Positions 32,284-40,884 of a stretch of DNA of 64,000 nt are shown in pieces (positions within the stretch are counted from its first letter, which is position 1; each line of letters starts with the position of its first letter). Below the pieces are notes generated by a model, which searched no databases, had not been told where the DNA came from, and saw nothing but the letters and a program-made list of their open reading frames with translations. The stretch spans positions 558,001 to 622,000 of the forward strand of contig NZ_BAAALH010000002.1 in the NCBI RefSeq assembly GCF_039528175.1, given 5' to 3'. Position numbers and translations under genes: made by a program. The stretch is from Citricoccus alkalitolerans. GTDB lineage: Bacteria > Actinomycetota > Actinomycetes > Actinomycetales > Micrococcaceae.

Positions 32284-33630
32284 TCAGCCGTCGAAGAGCG
32301 GGGAGACAGCCTTGACCAGTTCGCTGCCACCCAGCACCACGAACACCAGGGCGGTGATGCCGAGCAGGCCGTTGTGCACCCAGTTGTTGCGGAATTGGGA
32401 GGGGACCAACCGCTTCTGGTTGTTCAGGACCAACAGGGTGACCGCCAGGAATGGCATGAACAGCGCGCCGAGCGTGCCGTAAAGCAGGATCAGGAAGATC
32501 GGCCGGTCCAGGAACAGCAGGGACATCGGCAGGATGGTCAGCCAGATCAGGTAGAAGCGGGCCGGCTTCGACCTCAGCGACGGGGCGTCGTCCTGGTCAA
32601 GGCTGTCCGCGGGCTTGCGGAAGTTCGTCCAGAAGTCGGCGAACATCAGGGAGACACCGTGCCAGACGCCCAGCAGGGAGGAGAAGGACGCGGCGAAGAA
32701 GCCGATGAGGAAGACGTAGGAGTATGCCTCGCCGTAGCGTTCGGCCAGCACGTTGCCGACATCCAGCAGCCCCTCGTCACCGGCGGAGATCGCCAGGCCG
32801 GCCGAGTGCAGCAGCTCCACGCCCATGATCATGGTGGCGATGACGAAGATGCCGGTGAGGGAGTAGGAGACCGCGTTGTCATACCGCATGACCTTCATCC
32901 ACTTGGGCCGGTTCCAGCCCTTCTCACGTAGCCAGTACCCGTAGGCCGCCAGGGTGATGGTGCCGCCCACGCCGCCGGCCAGGCCGAGCACGTAGAACAT
33001 GGACCCATCCTCTTCGGGGATGCGCGGGATGAGGCCGGTGAGGATCTCCCCGATGTTCGGAGCGGTCAGGAATGCGGACCACAGCACCGTGATGAACATG
33101 ATGCCGATCAGCACCGTCATCAGCTTCTCGATGAGGTTGTACTTGTTGAGCCAGACCAAACTCATGCCAATCAGGCCGGCGGCGATCGCGAAGACCTTGG
33201 AGTCCACCGCCGGGAAGAGCGCCGACAGGGGCAGCGCCACCGAACTCATGGCGGTGGCACCGTAGACGAAGCCCCAGATGATGATGTAGATGCCGAAGTA
33301 CCAGCTGGTCCAGACGCCGAGGGTGCGCCAGCCCTGGAAGATCGTCTTGCCGGTGGACAGGTAGTACCGGCCCACACCCTCCACGAGCACGATCTTGAAG
33401 ATGACGCCCAGGACCACGGCCCACATCAGGGCATAGCCATAGCGGGAGCCCGCCGTCAGGGTGGCGACCAGGTCGGCCGCACCCACACCGGTCGCGGCTG
33501 CCACGATGCCCGGGCCCAGGGAATTCCATTTGACCTTGACGGGCGTCTCGTTGATCTCGGCGTCGGTGAAACCGACGATGTTCGGATTGTGGACGGGATG
33601 CCCCATGTCCACGTGGTCGCCTCTTGACAT
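32284..33630 (-). CDS. Nramp-family (SLC11-like) transporter, atypical
   Basis: Encodes 448 residues with about 11 membrane segments. The order of segments and LGPGIVAAATGVGAADLVA in the first helix place it in the Nramp superfamily. The usual DPGN metal-binding motif of that helix is not present, GVGAAD standing in its place, and the MPH motif of helix 6 appears to be replaced by AAYGYWLREKG. The substrate may therefore not be Mn2+ or Fe2+. ATG 33630 has GAGGGG upstream. A short inverted repeat lies in its promoter region. Confidence 0.78.
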   Translation of the reverse strand: MSRGDHVDMGHPVHNPNIVGFTDAEINETPVKVKWNSLGPGIVAAATGVGAADLVATLTAGSRYGYALMWAVVLGVIFKIVLVEGVGRYYLSTGKTIFQGWRTLGVWTSWYFGIYIIIWGFVYGATAMSSVALPLSALFPAVDSKVFAIAAGLIGMSLVWLNKYNLIEKLMTVLIGIMFITVLWSAFLTAPNIGEILTGLIPRIPEEDGSMFYVLGLAGGVGGTITLAAYGYWLREKGWNRPKWMKVMRYDNAVSYSLTGIFVIATMIMGVELLHSAGLAISAGDEGLLDVGNVLAERYGEAYSYVFLIGFFAASFSSLLGVWHGVSLMFADFWTNFRKPADSLDQDDAPSLRSKPARFYLIWLTILPMSLLFLDRPIFLILLYGTLGALFMPFLAVTLLVLNNQKRLVPSQFRNNWVHNGLLGITALVFVVLGGSELVKAVSPLFDG

Positions 33631-33663
33631 CTGTGCCCCTCGTTACTACTCCGTGCGTTGTGC

Positions 33664-33681
33664 ACCACAGACTAGTGTGGT
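33664..33681. promoter_or_regulatory. Small inverted repeat upstream of the Nramp-like gene
   Basis: ACCACA-GACTAG-TGTGGT, 6-base arms around 6 bases, 34 bases before the start. On the minus strand it overlaps a TAGTCT that could be a -10 element. Candidate operator only. Confidence 0.35.
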
Positions 33682-33757
33682 TGTCCGCGAGTCGAGGAAT
33701 CTTCGTCGATCCTGCACCTGGGCACCGGCGCGACCTGCGGGGACACACCCTTACCTG

Positions 33758-35500
33758 TCAATCCGCCGGCACCACCGCCACGTCACCCTCACGCCGGGAA
33801 TCCCTGGCCCCGGTGATGGTGCCGGCCCCGTAGTCGATCTCCAACGCCTGCACCGAGCCAAAGACGGCATCGGCCCGCTCGGTCACACGCGGCTGCCACC
33901 CACGCTGGCGGATCAGCGCGGCCACGTCTTGCGCGGGCTGTTCCTCCAGGGAGAGCGCACCGTCCTGGAGGTAGTGGCGCGGGGAGTCGACCGCTTCCTG
34001 CAACGGCACGTCCTGCAGGGCCCAGGGCACCATGACGGTGGCGAGGATCGCGGGGATGACCTGCCCGCCCGGGGACCCCAGTCCCATCACCACGCGGCCC
34101 TCGGAGTCCAGAACCAGGCTGGGCGTTGACCAGCTGACGGACTTGCGCCCCGGCTCCGGCTGGTTGGCGGGGGTGTCCAGGGCCTCGAACCGGGACAACT
34201 GGTTGTTGAGGAAGAACCCTCCGACGGTGCTGGACTCGGCGCCGCCCCAGAAGCTGGTGATCGTGTTCGTCATGGACACCGTCAGGCCTTCGTCGTCGAC
34301 CACGGTCAGGTGCGTGGTGTTCCCCGCTTCAACAAGCTCAGCAGGTTCAGCGGGCGCAGCGGACTCGGTGGAGGAGGTGAGGGCCGGCGCCACCTCGGTC
34401 CGGGCCAGCTCGGCGTTGGCCTCCGGGTCCGTGAGCCGCTCCACGGGGACGTCCACGAAGGCCGGGTCCCCGAAGGACTCCGTCACGCTGGCATCCGCCA
34501 CCTGCCAGGCCGCGGCCATGGCGTCCACGTACTCCGCGGAGCCGGGCTCGGTCTCCGCCACCCCGAGCGCCTCGGCGACCTGCAGGAATTGCACGACGGC
34601 GGCGCCCGGCAGCGGCGGTGCGGCCGAGACGTATTCGTAGTCACCGACCGGGCCGCTGACCGGTGTGGAGGTGACCGTCTCATAGGCGGCGAGGGACTCG
34701 GCATCGAGCCCGTCCACGGCGGTGAGGTCGTCCGCCAGGCTTCCCGTGTAGAGAGCGTCCGGGCCCTCTTGGGCGAGCGTCTTCAGGGTGGCCGCCAACT
34801 GGGTTTGGACCAGGGTCTCCCCCTCCTCGAGCGGCGCGGCTCCCCCCGCGCCCCCACCGGAGTGGAACGGGGCCTGCTCCTTGATGGCCCCGGGCCCGTA
34901 GTCAGAGCGCATCCGTTGGGCCAACAGGGGCGAGACCGGAAACCCCTCATCCGCCAGCTCGATGGCGGGGGCCAGCAACTCGGACCACTCCAGGGAGCCG
35001 TGTTCGGCGTGCAGGGTGGCCATACCGTCCACGAAACCCGGGACACCGGTGCCGGAGGAGGGGATGTTCCCGTCCTGGGCCACGGTCTCGCGGTAGTCAT
35101 AGGCCTGCGGGTCACCGTCTCCGCGGGCGACCAGCGCCGAACCACCTCCCCCGATGCCCGAGGCGAAGGGTTCCACCACGGCCACGGCGAAGGCGGTGGC
35201 GATGGCGGCATCGGCGGCATTGCCGCCCTGTTCCAGGATTTCGGCCCCGACCTCCACCGCCGCCGGGTGTCCGGCGGCGACTGCCTGCTCCTGGAGGGCC
35301 GCCTCGGAGGCCGACGGGGCCGGCGTCGTTCCGGGGGTGCCGTTCGAGGGTGGACCGGAGGCTGAGGAGGATGGGGAGCCGGACGCCGGTCCGGACGGTT
35401 CATCCGGTGCTGGGGAGGCGCATCCGGCCAGGGCCAGCAGCGCGGCCGAGAGGGCGGCCACGCGGGCCAGGGCGGGGACGGAGGTGCGGGACCGCTGCAT
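33758..35500 (-). CDS. ggt: Gamma-glutamyltransferase, lipoprotein
   Basis: Splits the gamma-glutamyl bond of glutathione-like compounds or transfers the group to peptides, outside the cell. The 580-residue product has a lipoprotein signal (LALAGC), a Ser/Pro linker of about 40 residues, and the precursor fold with GGNAADAAIATAFAVAVVEP, SGIGGGGSALV, SVSWSTPSLVLD and GLGSPGGQVIP. Autocleavage should occur before T395 in AGNTTHLTVVD, forming the small subunit with T395 as the nucleophile. Substrate could also be poly-glutamate. Confidence 0.9.
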   Translation of the reverse strand: MQRSRTSVPALARVAALSAALLALAGCASPAPDEPSGPASGSPSSSASGPPSNGTPGTTPAPSASEAALQEQAVAAGHPAAVEVGAEILEQGGNAADAAIATAFAVAVVEPFASGIGGGGSALVARGDGDPQAYDYRETVAQDGNIPSSGTGVPGFVDGMATLHAEHGSLEWSELLAPAIELADEGFPVSPLLAQRMRSDYGPGAIKEQAPFHSGGGAGGAAPLEEGETLVQTQLAATLKTLAQEGPDALYTGSLADDLTAVDGLDAESLAAYETVTSTPVSGPVGDYEYVSAAPPLPGAAVVQFLQVAEALGVAETEPGSAEYVDAMAAAWQVADASVTESFGDPAFVDVPVERLTDPEANAELARTEVAPALTSSTESAAPAEPAELVEAGNTTHLTVVDDEGLTVSMTNTITSFWGGAESSTVGGFFLNNQLSRFEALDTPANQPEPGRKSVSWSTPSLVLDSEGRVVMGLGSPGGQVIPAILATVMVPWALQDVPLQEAVDSPRHYLQDGALSLEEQPAQDVAALIRQRGWQPRVTERADAVFGSVQALEIDYGAGTITGARDSRREGDVAVVPAD

Positions 35501-35650
35501 CAGGGTTCCTCGGGTGCTCGAGTACGGCGGGCCCGAGCGATCCTAACGGTTCCGCCTGCATGCCGTCTGGGCGGCGGCTGGGCGCCTCAACCAGTCGCCT
35601 TCTCTACACTGCCCACGACCTCCCCCGCCACCACCACCGCACAGGACAGA

Positions 35651-36748
35651 ATGGCTTCCATGACCCCAGCCAACGTGCCGGCCGCCTCGGATTCCTCCGC
35701 GGCGTCTCCGCCCCCCGGCGTGCGCCTGACCGGCCTCGACGCGGCCCGGGCACTGGCCATCGTCGGCATGATCGCAGTGAACGTGGGTCCTCGGGGAGAG
35801 CCAGGGATGGCGGGATTCGTGTACGACCTGCCGGTGGGGCGGGCCTCCATCCTGTTCGTGGTGCTGGCCGGGGTGGGGATGTCCTTCCTGACCCGGGCCG
35901 CCCGCGCACCCAGCGGGCGGCTGCCGTGGCGGACAGTGCTGTGGCGCTCCGCGCTGCTGTTCGCCGGCGGACTGGCCCTGCAGGAACTCGGCCACAACGT
36001 CAGTGTCATTCTCGCCGTGTACGGGGCGCTGTTCCTGCTGTCCCTGCCGTTGCTGAGGGCTCCGACGCCGGTCCTCGCCGCCCTGGCAGGAATCCTGTTG
36101 GCCGTGGGACCCGTGGTCTGGATCGGGGTGCAGCTGGCCTCCGGGACCGTCTTCCAGTTCGCCGACCCGGACCTGAGCAACGACGTGCCCCACCTGCTCC
36201 ACCGGATCTTCATCTCCGGCTCCTACCCGGTACTCGTGTGGTGTGTGCCCTTCCTGGTGGGGCTCATCCTGGGACGGGCGCCGTTGACCGACCGCAGGCT
36301 GCAGAAGCGGCTGGTGCTGTGGGGCGGTGGTGCGGCCGCCGGCGCCTACGCACTCTCGCAGGTGCTGATCCGGCTGCTGGGCCAGCCGGGCGACGAGATC
36401 GGCTGGGACCGGCTCCTGTCCGCCGTGGGACACTCGCAGATGCCGTTGTGGCTGATCTCCAGCATCGGTACGGCACTGGTGGCCATCGGCGGGCTCCTCT
36501 GGGCCGGGGACCTCGTGGACCGCCGCCTGGGGATGCTGGTCTCGGCCGGACGGCTGTCCCTCAGCATCTACGTGGCGCACCTGTTCGTCCTGGCCGCCAT
36601 CATCCGGCCGGAGCCGCACACCCTGCTCCGGGGCTACCTCATCACGATCGTGTTGTCCGCGGTGCTGGTCCTACTGGCCCACTTGTGGGTGAGATGGCGG
36701 CCGATCGGACCACTGGAGCAGCTCATGCGCCTGCCCGGGAGGCGCTGA
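35651..36748 (+). CDS. Acyltransferase-like membrane protein (DUF418/HGSNAT-like)
   Basis: Encodes 365 residues with about ten membrane segments. The start, RLTGLDAARALAIVGMIAVN, is the signature of the YeiB/DUF418/HGSNAT superfamily of membrane acyl-transferring proteins, and GRLSLSIYVAHLFV near the C terminus is the usual last conserved block. Substrate unknown. It converges on the glycerophosphodiesterase gene with only 3 bases between stop codons. Confidence 0.8.
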   Translation: MASMTPANVPAASDSSAASPPPGVRLTGLDAARALAIVGMIAVNVGPRGEPGMAGFVYDLPVGRASILFVVLAGVGMSFLTRAARAPSGRLPWRTVLWRSALLFAGGLALQELGHNVSVILAVYGALFLLSLPLLRAPTPVLAALAGILLAVGPVVWIGVQLASGTVFQFADPDLSNDVPHLLHRIFISGSYPVLVWCVPFLVGLILGRAPLTDRRLQKRLVLWGGGAAAGAYALSQVLIRLLGQPGDEIGWDRLLSAVGHSQMPLWLISSIGTALVAIGGLLWAGDLVDRRLGMLVSAGRLSLSIYVAHLFVLAAIIRPEPHTLLRGYLITIVLSAVLVLLAHLWVRWRPIGPLEQLMRLPGRR

Positions 36749-36751
36749 CGT

Positions 36752-37705
36752 TCAGGCCGGGGTGCCGACCAGCACGCGCTCATGGCGTCGCACCCGCTCC
36801 AGCACACGGGCCGGCAGGTTCGTGGTGATCTGCTGCACCCCGGCCCTCAGCAGCAGGTCCACGTCCTCGTCCCGGTCCGCCGTCCACACCCGCAGGGTGC
36901 GCCCCGCGGCGAGCCACGCCTTCACGTCGGCCAGATTCTGGCGCACGTAGGCGAGCCCCGGCCCGGCGATGCCGGTACGGCCCTCCCAGATCAACCGTTC
37001 GCCGTCCGCCACGGCCTGGCGCAGCGTGGCCCGCACGGCGGCACGGCTCAGTGGGCCGAGGTTGAAGCGGCTCGGCACCGGCTCGGCGGGCACCACGGAG
37101 AGTAGCTGGCACAGGTACTCGGAACCCACGAACGGCGCGAGGTACTGCAGGGAGCCGGCGTAGAAGCTCATGAACGTCACCTCGACCGCCCCGATCGCCG
37201 AGGTCTCCGGATCCCAGCCGGCACCCAGCAGCCAGGACAGGGCGCGTTCCTCGAGCTCATGACCGAAAGGGCTCGGATGCTTGAGCTCCAGGGCCAGCCG
37301 CACGGGGCGGCCGGCGGCAACGAGCAACTCGACCAGGTCCGGCAACGTCAGCAGCTGGGCGGAGGCGGAACCATACTCGCCCGGGATCCGCACGCCCTTC
37401 CACCGGTGGAAGTCGAGCCGGCGCAGCTCGGCCAGCGTATGGTCCGCCACGGAACCTGATCCGTCTGAGGTGCGCTCCAGGGTCGGATCGTGCAGGCAGA
37501 CCAGGTGCCGGTCCCGGGTCAGGTGGACGTCCACCTCCACGCCGTCCGCGCCCTCGGCGAGTGCGTGCAGGAACGCCGCGCGGGTGTTCTCGGCGTAGGC
37601 TCCGGAGGACCCCCGGTGGGCGATCACCAGCGGTCGCCGCAACGGCCGGTGCCGGTCGACGTCGGTATGGCTCGGGGTGGTGCCGGGGCCTGGGGTGTCG
37701 AACAC
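36752..37705 (-). CDS. Glycerophosphodiester phosphodiesterase
   Basis: Encodes 317 residues. The catalytic core begins IAHRGSSGAYAENTRAAF with catalytic His-Arg, then EGADGVEVDVHLTRD and LVCLHDPTLERTSDG with the second catalytic His and metal Glu/Asp. Releases alcohols and glycerol 3-phosphate from deacylated phospholipids. No signal peptide, so cytoplasmic. The GTG start at 37705 has a TAGCCT hexamer at -12 to -7. Confidence 0.9.
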   Translation of the reverse strand: MFDTPGPGTTPSHTDVDRHRPLRRPLVIAHRGSSGAYAENTRAAFLHALAEGADGVEVDVHLTRDRHLVCLHDPTLERTSDGSGSVADHTLAELRRLDFHRWKGVRIPGEYGSASAQLLTLPDLVELLVAAGRPVRLALELKHPSPFGHELEERALSWLLGAGWDPETSAIGAVEVTFMSFYAGSLQYLAPFVGSEYLCQLLSVVPAEPVPSRFNLGPLSRAAVRATLRQAVADGERLIWEGRTGIAGPGLAYVRQNLADVKAWLAAGRTLRVWTADRDEDVDLLLRAGVQQITTNLPARVLERVRRHERVLVGTPA

Positions 37706-37711
37706 ATCCTC

Positions 37712-37717
37712 AGGCTA
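37712..37717 (-). promoter_or_regulatory. -10 hexamer of the glycerophosphodiesterase gene
   Basis: TAGCCT on the minus strand at -12 to -7 relative to GTG 37705. Leaderless geometry. Confidence 0.55.
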
Positions 37718-37801
37718 GGGGGCCCGCCCCACGGAAACCGCCGGCGGCAGGCGTCGGGCTGGTTAACTTGTGCTGACACTTTGACCCCGGCCGGAGGACC
37801 T

Positions 37802-39070
37802 ATGGAGAACATGATGCTCGACGCCGGCCCCTCCGAGGCCCAGCGCGCCTCCGCCCTGCGCCGGATGAAGGCGGTGGCCACGGGCGTCCTGGTGCTGCTG
37901 GCGGCGGTCTTCGTGGTGTCCTTCGCCCTGCAGGATGACCACCCCTGGCTGAGGTATGTCCGGGCGGCAGCCGAGGGCGGCATGGTGGGCGCCCTCGCCG
38001 ACTGGTTCGCGGTCACCGCCCTGTTCCGGCACCCGATGGGCTTGAAGATCCCGCACACGGCGATCATTCCGCGGAAGAAGGACACCATCGGGGAGTCCCT
38101 GGGAGCTTTCGTGCAGGAGAACTTCCTGGACGGGGACGTGGCCCGGGAGAAGCTCGCCGGGCTGAAACTCGCCGACCGCACCGGGGCCTGGCTGCGCCAG
38201 CGCCCGCATGCGGAGCGGGTGGCGGTGGAGGTCTCCGCCTCCGCCGAACGGATCCTGGATGCCATGGACGATGTCCTGGTGCGGGACCTGCTGGCCAATC
38301 TGGCCCAGAAACACATGATCGACCCCGATTGGGCGCCCACTCTGTCCGAGGTCCTGGGCAAGGTGACCGCCGAACGCCACCACGATCAGGTGGTGGACCT
38401 GCTGGTGGCCCGGACCGGAGACTGGGTCACCCGGCACCCCGAGTTCTTCCTGAACAGCGTGCGGCAACGTTCCCCGCAGTGGGTGCCGGGCGTCGTCGAC
38501 CAATTGCTGGCCGAGCGGATTCATGCCGAGGCCCTGAAGTACCTCGCTGCCGTGCGAGAGGATCCGGACCACGAGCTGCGCCGCTCCGTGGATGACTGGC
38601 TCGCGGACCTGGTGACTGACCTGCACCGGGATCCGGCCACCAGGGCGAAGGTGGAGCAGGCCAAGAGGGAGCTGTTCAACGATCCGCGCATGCGGGAGTG
38701 GGCCGAGCGGGCGTGGGCGACGACCAAGTCGGCGCTGCTGGCCCAGCTGCGGGATCCCGGGTCTGACCTGCATCTGGCCCTGGTGGCCGCCCTGCAGGAC
38801 GTCGGCGTCCGGCTCGAGGAGGATCCGGCGCTGGCGGGCCGGGTGGACGGCTGGGCCTCCGACGGCGCCCAGCACCTGGCCCGCCGCTACGGTCCGGAGC
38901 TGGTGGCGATCTTCGGCGAGACCATCCAACGCTGGGATGGCCGGCAGGCCTCCCGCACCATCGAGCTGTACCTGGGCCGGGACCTGCAGTTCATCCGGAT
39001 CAACGGCTCCATCGTCGGAGCCCTGGCCGGCCTGGCGATCTACACGGTCGCCACGCTGGCCTTCGGCTAG
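37802..39070 (+). CDS. DUF445 family membrane protein
   Basis: Encodes 422 residues. The DUF445 hallmark is at the N terminus: a first membrane helix (AVATGVLVLLAAVFVVSFAL), AAAEGGMVGALADWFAVTALFRHP and a second short hydrophobic stretch, followed by a long helical domain and a C-terminal membrane helix (INGSIVGALAGLAIYTVATLAFG). Function unknown. ATG 37802 has GGAGGACC upstream. It is divergent from the glycerophosphodiesterase gene. Confidence 0.88.
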   Translation: MENMMLDAGPSEAQRASALRRMKAVATGVLVLLAAVFVVSFALQDDHPWLRYVRAAAEGGMVGALADWFAVTALFRHPMGLKIPHTAIIPRKKDTIGESLGAFVQENFLDGDVAREKLAGLKLADRTGAWLRQRPHAERVAVEVSASAERILDAMDDVLVRDLLANLAQKHMIDPDWAPTLSEVLGKVTAERHHDQVVDLLVARTGDWVTRHPEFFLNSVRQRSPQWVPGVVDQLLAERIHAEALKYLAAVREDPDHELRRSVDDWLADLVTDLHRDPATRAKVEQAKRELFNDPRMREWAERAWATTKSALLAQLRDPGSDLHLALVAALQDVGVRLEEDPALAGRVDGWASDGAQHLARRYGPELVAIFGETIQRWDGRQASRTIELYLGRDLQFIRINGSIVGALAGLAIYTVATLAFG

Positions 39071-39088
39071 CTGTACTGACGGGGCGGT

Positions 39089-40117
39089 TCACTGTCCGCG
39101 GATGCGGTTCCGGCGGTGTTCGGCGCGGGCGGCCTCCACGTCCGCCGCGAACCCGGCCGGGTCCTCCGCCTTCAGGGCGTCGAGGGTGCCGTCCGCACGC
39201 AGTGCCTCGATGTCCGCGCGCACGTCATCCTCGAGTAGGGCCGCCAAGTCCGGATCCGTGCCGGTGTCCTCCGCCTCCGCGGTCAACTCTCCCGCCCCAC
39301 GGGAGCCCGAGTCGGAACGCCGTGGTTTCGGTTTCTTCCCGGCCGGCAGGGCCTGGAGGTCCGTCACCAGCCCCCCGGGCAGTGATGCCGGCAGGGGCCC
39401 GAAGATGTTCTGGGCCGCCTTGATGACGCTCTTGCCCATGGACCGGTTACCGACGCCGCCGATCACGGCGCCCACCCCGAAGGGCACCAGGCGACCGAGC
39501 ATGCCGGCACCCTGCCGGACGATGAACTTCTTCATAAACATGCGTTTCATCTGCTGGAACAGCGCATCGGAGATGCCTGACGCCCCGGAGATGGCAGCCA
39601 CCGCGCCTGCCAGCGGGCCGGACCCGGAGCCATTCGCCTGGCTGGTGAAGTCACGCAGGAGCTTGCGGCCGTCATCACCGAGCATCACGGCCATGACCAG
39701 GGTCTGCGCGCGCTGCGGGTCGTCGGTGGTCACCCCCATCAGCTCCGCCACGGACTGGGCGTACAGGGCCGTGGCCTCGAGGAAGCCAATGGTGGCCGCG
39801 GCGGAGAGGCCCAGGGCGGCGGCCGTGCCGACCCCCGGCACCACGGCGGTACCCCCGACGGCGGCCCCGCCTCCGGTGACCGCGGTCAGGTACTGCGTCC
39901 CCAGGCGTTCGGCGAGCTGGGCTGGAGTCTCCTCCGGATGTGATCGGCGCAGGCGGTTGAGATTGCGCAGCACCAGCGGGCGCTGGACCTCGACGGCCTT
40001 GAGCACGATCTTCTGGAAGGCCGGGGTCGGGTTCCCATGCGGGTCCACGGCCCGGTTCAGGGCGAAATCGGTCGCCTTCTGCCCGGCGACCGTCGAGATG
40101 ATCGATTTCTTTGCCAT
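39089..40117 (-). CDS. Conserved hypothetical protein, EcsC-like Gly/Ala-rich region
   Basis: Encodes 342 residues. The middle contains two Gly/Ala-rich hydrophobic stretches (TGGGAAVGGTAVVPGVGTAAALGLS; GRLVPFGVGAVIGGVGNRSMG) separated by helices, a pattern resembling EcsC-family or membrane-associated proteins. The C-terminal 90 residues are charged and helical. I could not confirm a family. GGAGG precedes the ATG. It converges on the DUF445 gene with an 18-base spacer. Confidence 0.65.
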   Translation of the reverse strand: MAKKSIISTVAGQKATDFALNRAVDPHGNPTPAFQKIVLKAVEVQRPLVLRNLNRLRRSHPEETPAQLAERLGTQYLTAVTGGGAAVGGTAVVPGVGTAAALGLSAAATIGFLEATALYAQSVAELMGVTTDDPQRAQTLVMAVMLGDDGRKLLRDFTSQANGSGSGPLAGAVAAISGASGISDALFQQMKRMFMKKFIVRQGAGMLGRLVPFGVGAVIGGVGNRSMGKSVIKAAQNIFGPLPASLPGGLVTDLQALPAGKKPKPRRSDSGSRGAGELTAEAEDTGTDPDLAALLEDDVRADIEALRADGTLDALKAEDPAGFAADVEAARAEHRRNRIRGQ

Positions 40118-40157
40118 GGTGCTGGCCTCCTGGAACTGGTGAATCCTACCGACGACG

Positions 40158-40877
40158 CTACCGGAGCGTGTGCTTCAGGAAGATCCGGACGTCCCGGGCC
40201 TCCTCGGCGCTCATCCCGTGCCCCATGCCCTCATAGGTGCGGGCCGTGAGCCGGGTGTTGGCGTCCAGCCAGCCGGCCGTGTACGCGATGGCATCCGGGT
40301 TGATGACGAGATCCTCCACGTCCCGGCCCCAGAAGAAGGGCCTGGGCCCCGGGCCCTCCGGGGGCGAGTCCAGGGTCTCCAGCAACGGGTTGGAGAGCAC
40401 GAAGCCGCTGAGGCCCACCACGCAGCTGAAGGCCTCCGGTCGGAGCCGGTACACCGTGGAGGCCATGGCCATCCCCTGGGAGTGGCCCAGCACCGAGACC
40501 GTCCGGAAGCCGCTCCGGGTGACCTCATCGGCATCGAGCAGGTCGAAGACCCGATGGGCGGCCGCCACCACCTCGGCGAAGTCGTTCGTCAGGAAATAGT
40601 CCAGCAGGAACCAGCCCCAGGCGCCCGGATCGGAGCCTGGACCGGCCCCGGCACCGTCCGTGCCCTCCATGACCGGCGCGGCGCCGGCGTCGATCTCGAA
40701 CCCGCCGCGTACGGCCAGGCCCGTGGCGTTCTCGGGAAGCATCCCGAAGTAGGCCTGGGCGGCCCGGACCTCGTTGGACCCGTAGCCGTGGATGACCAGC
40801 ACGAGGTCAGTGCCGTGGCGCTGCGACTCGGGCCGTGACCAGACCACGTGGTGGCCGGTGGACAGGGTCTCCCGCAC
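40158..40877 (-). CDS. Alpha/beta hydrolase (phospholipase/carboxylesterase type)
   Basis: Encodes about 239 residues with the carboxylesterase/phospholipase fold. LVLVIHGYGSNE forms the oxyanion region, GHSQGMAMA carries the nucleophile Ser, and YEGMGHGMS carries the catalytic His. Substrate unknown. The start is uncertain: GTG 40877 lies 8 bases after the stop of the upstream endonuclease-like gene and gives a homologue-like N terminus, while GTG 40937 or ATG 40982 would overlap that gene. The two genes form an operon. Confidence 0.82.
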   Translation of the reverse strand: MRETLSTGHHVVWSRPESQRHGTDLVLVIHGYGSNEVRAAQAYFGMLPENATGLAVRGGFEIDAGAAPVMEGTDGAGAGPGSDPGAWGWFLLDYFLTNDFAEVVAAAHRVFDLLDADEVTRSGFRTVSVLGHSQGMAMASTVYRLRPEAFSCVVGLSGFVLSNPLLETLDSPPEGPGPRPFFWGRDVEDLVINPDAIAYTAGWLDANTRLTARTYEGMGHGMSAEEARDVRIFLKHTLR

Positions 40878-40884
40878 GGGCCCG

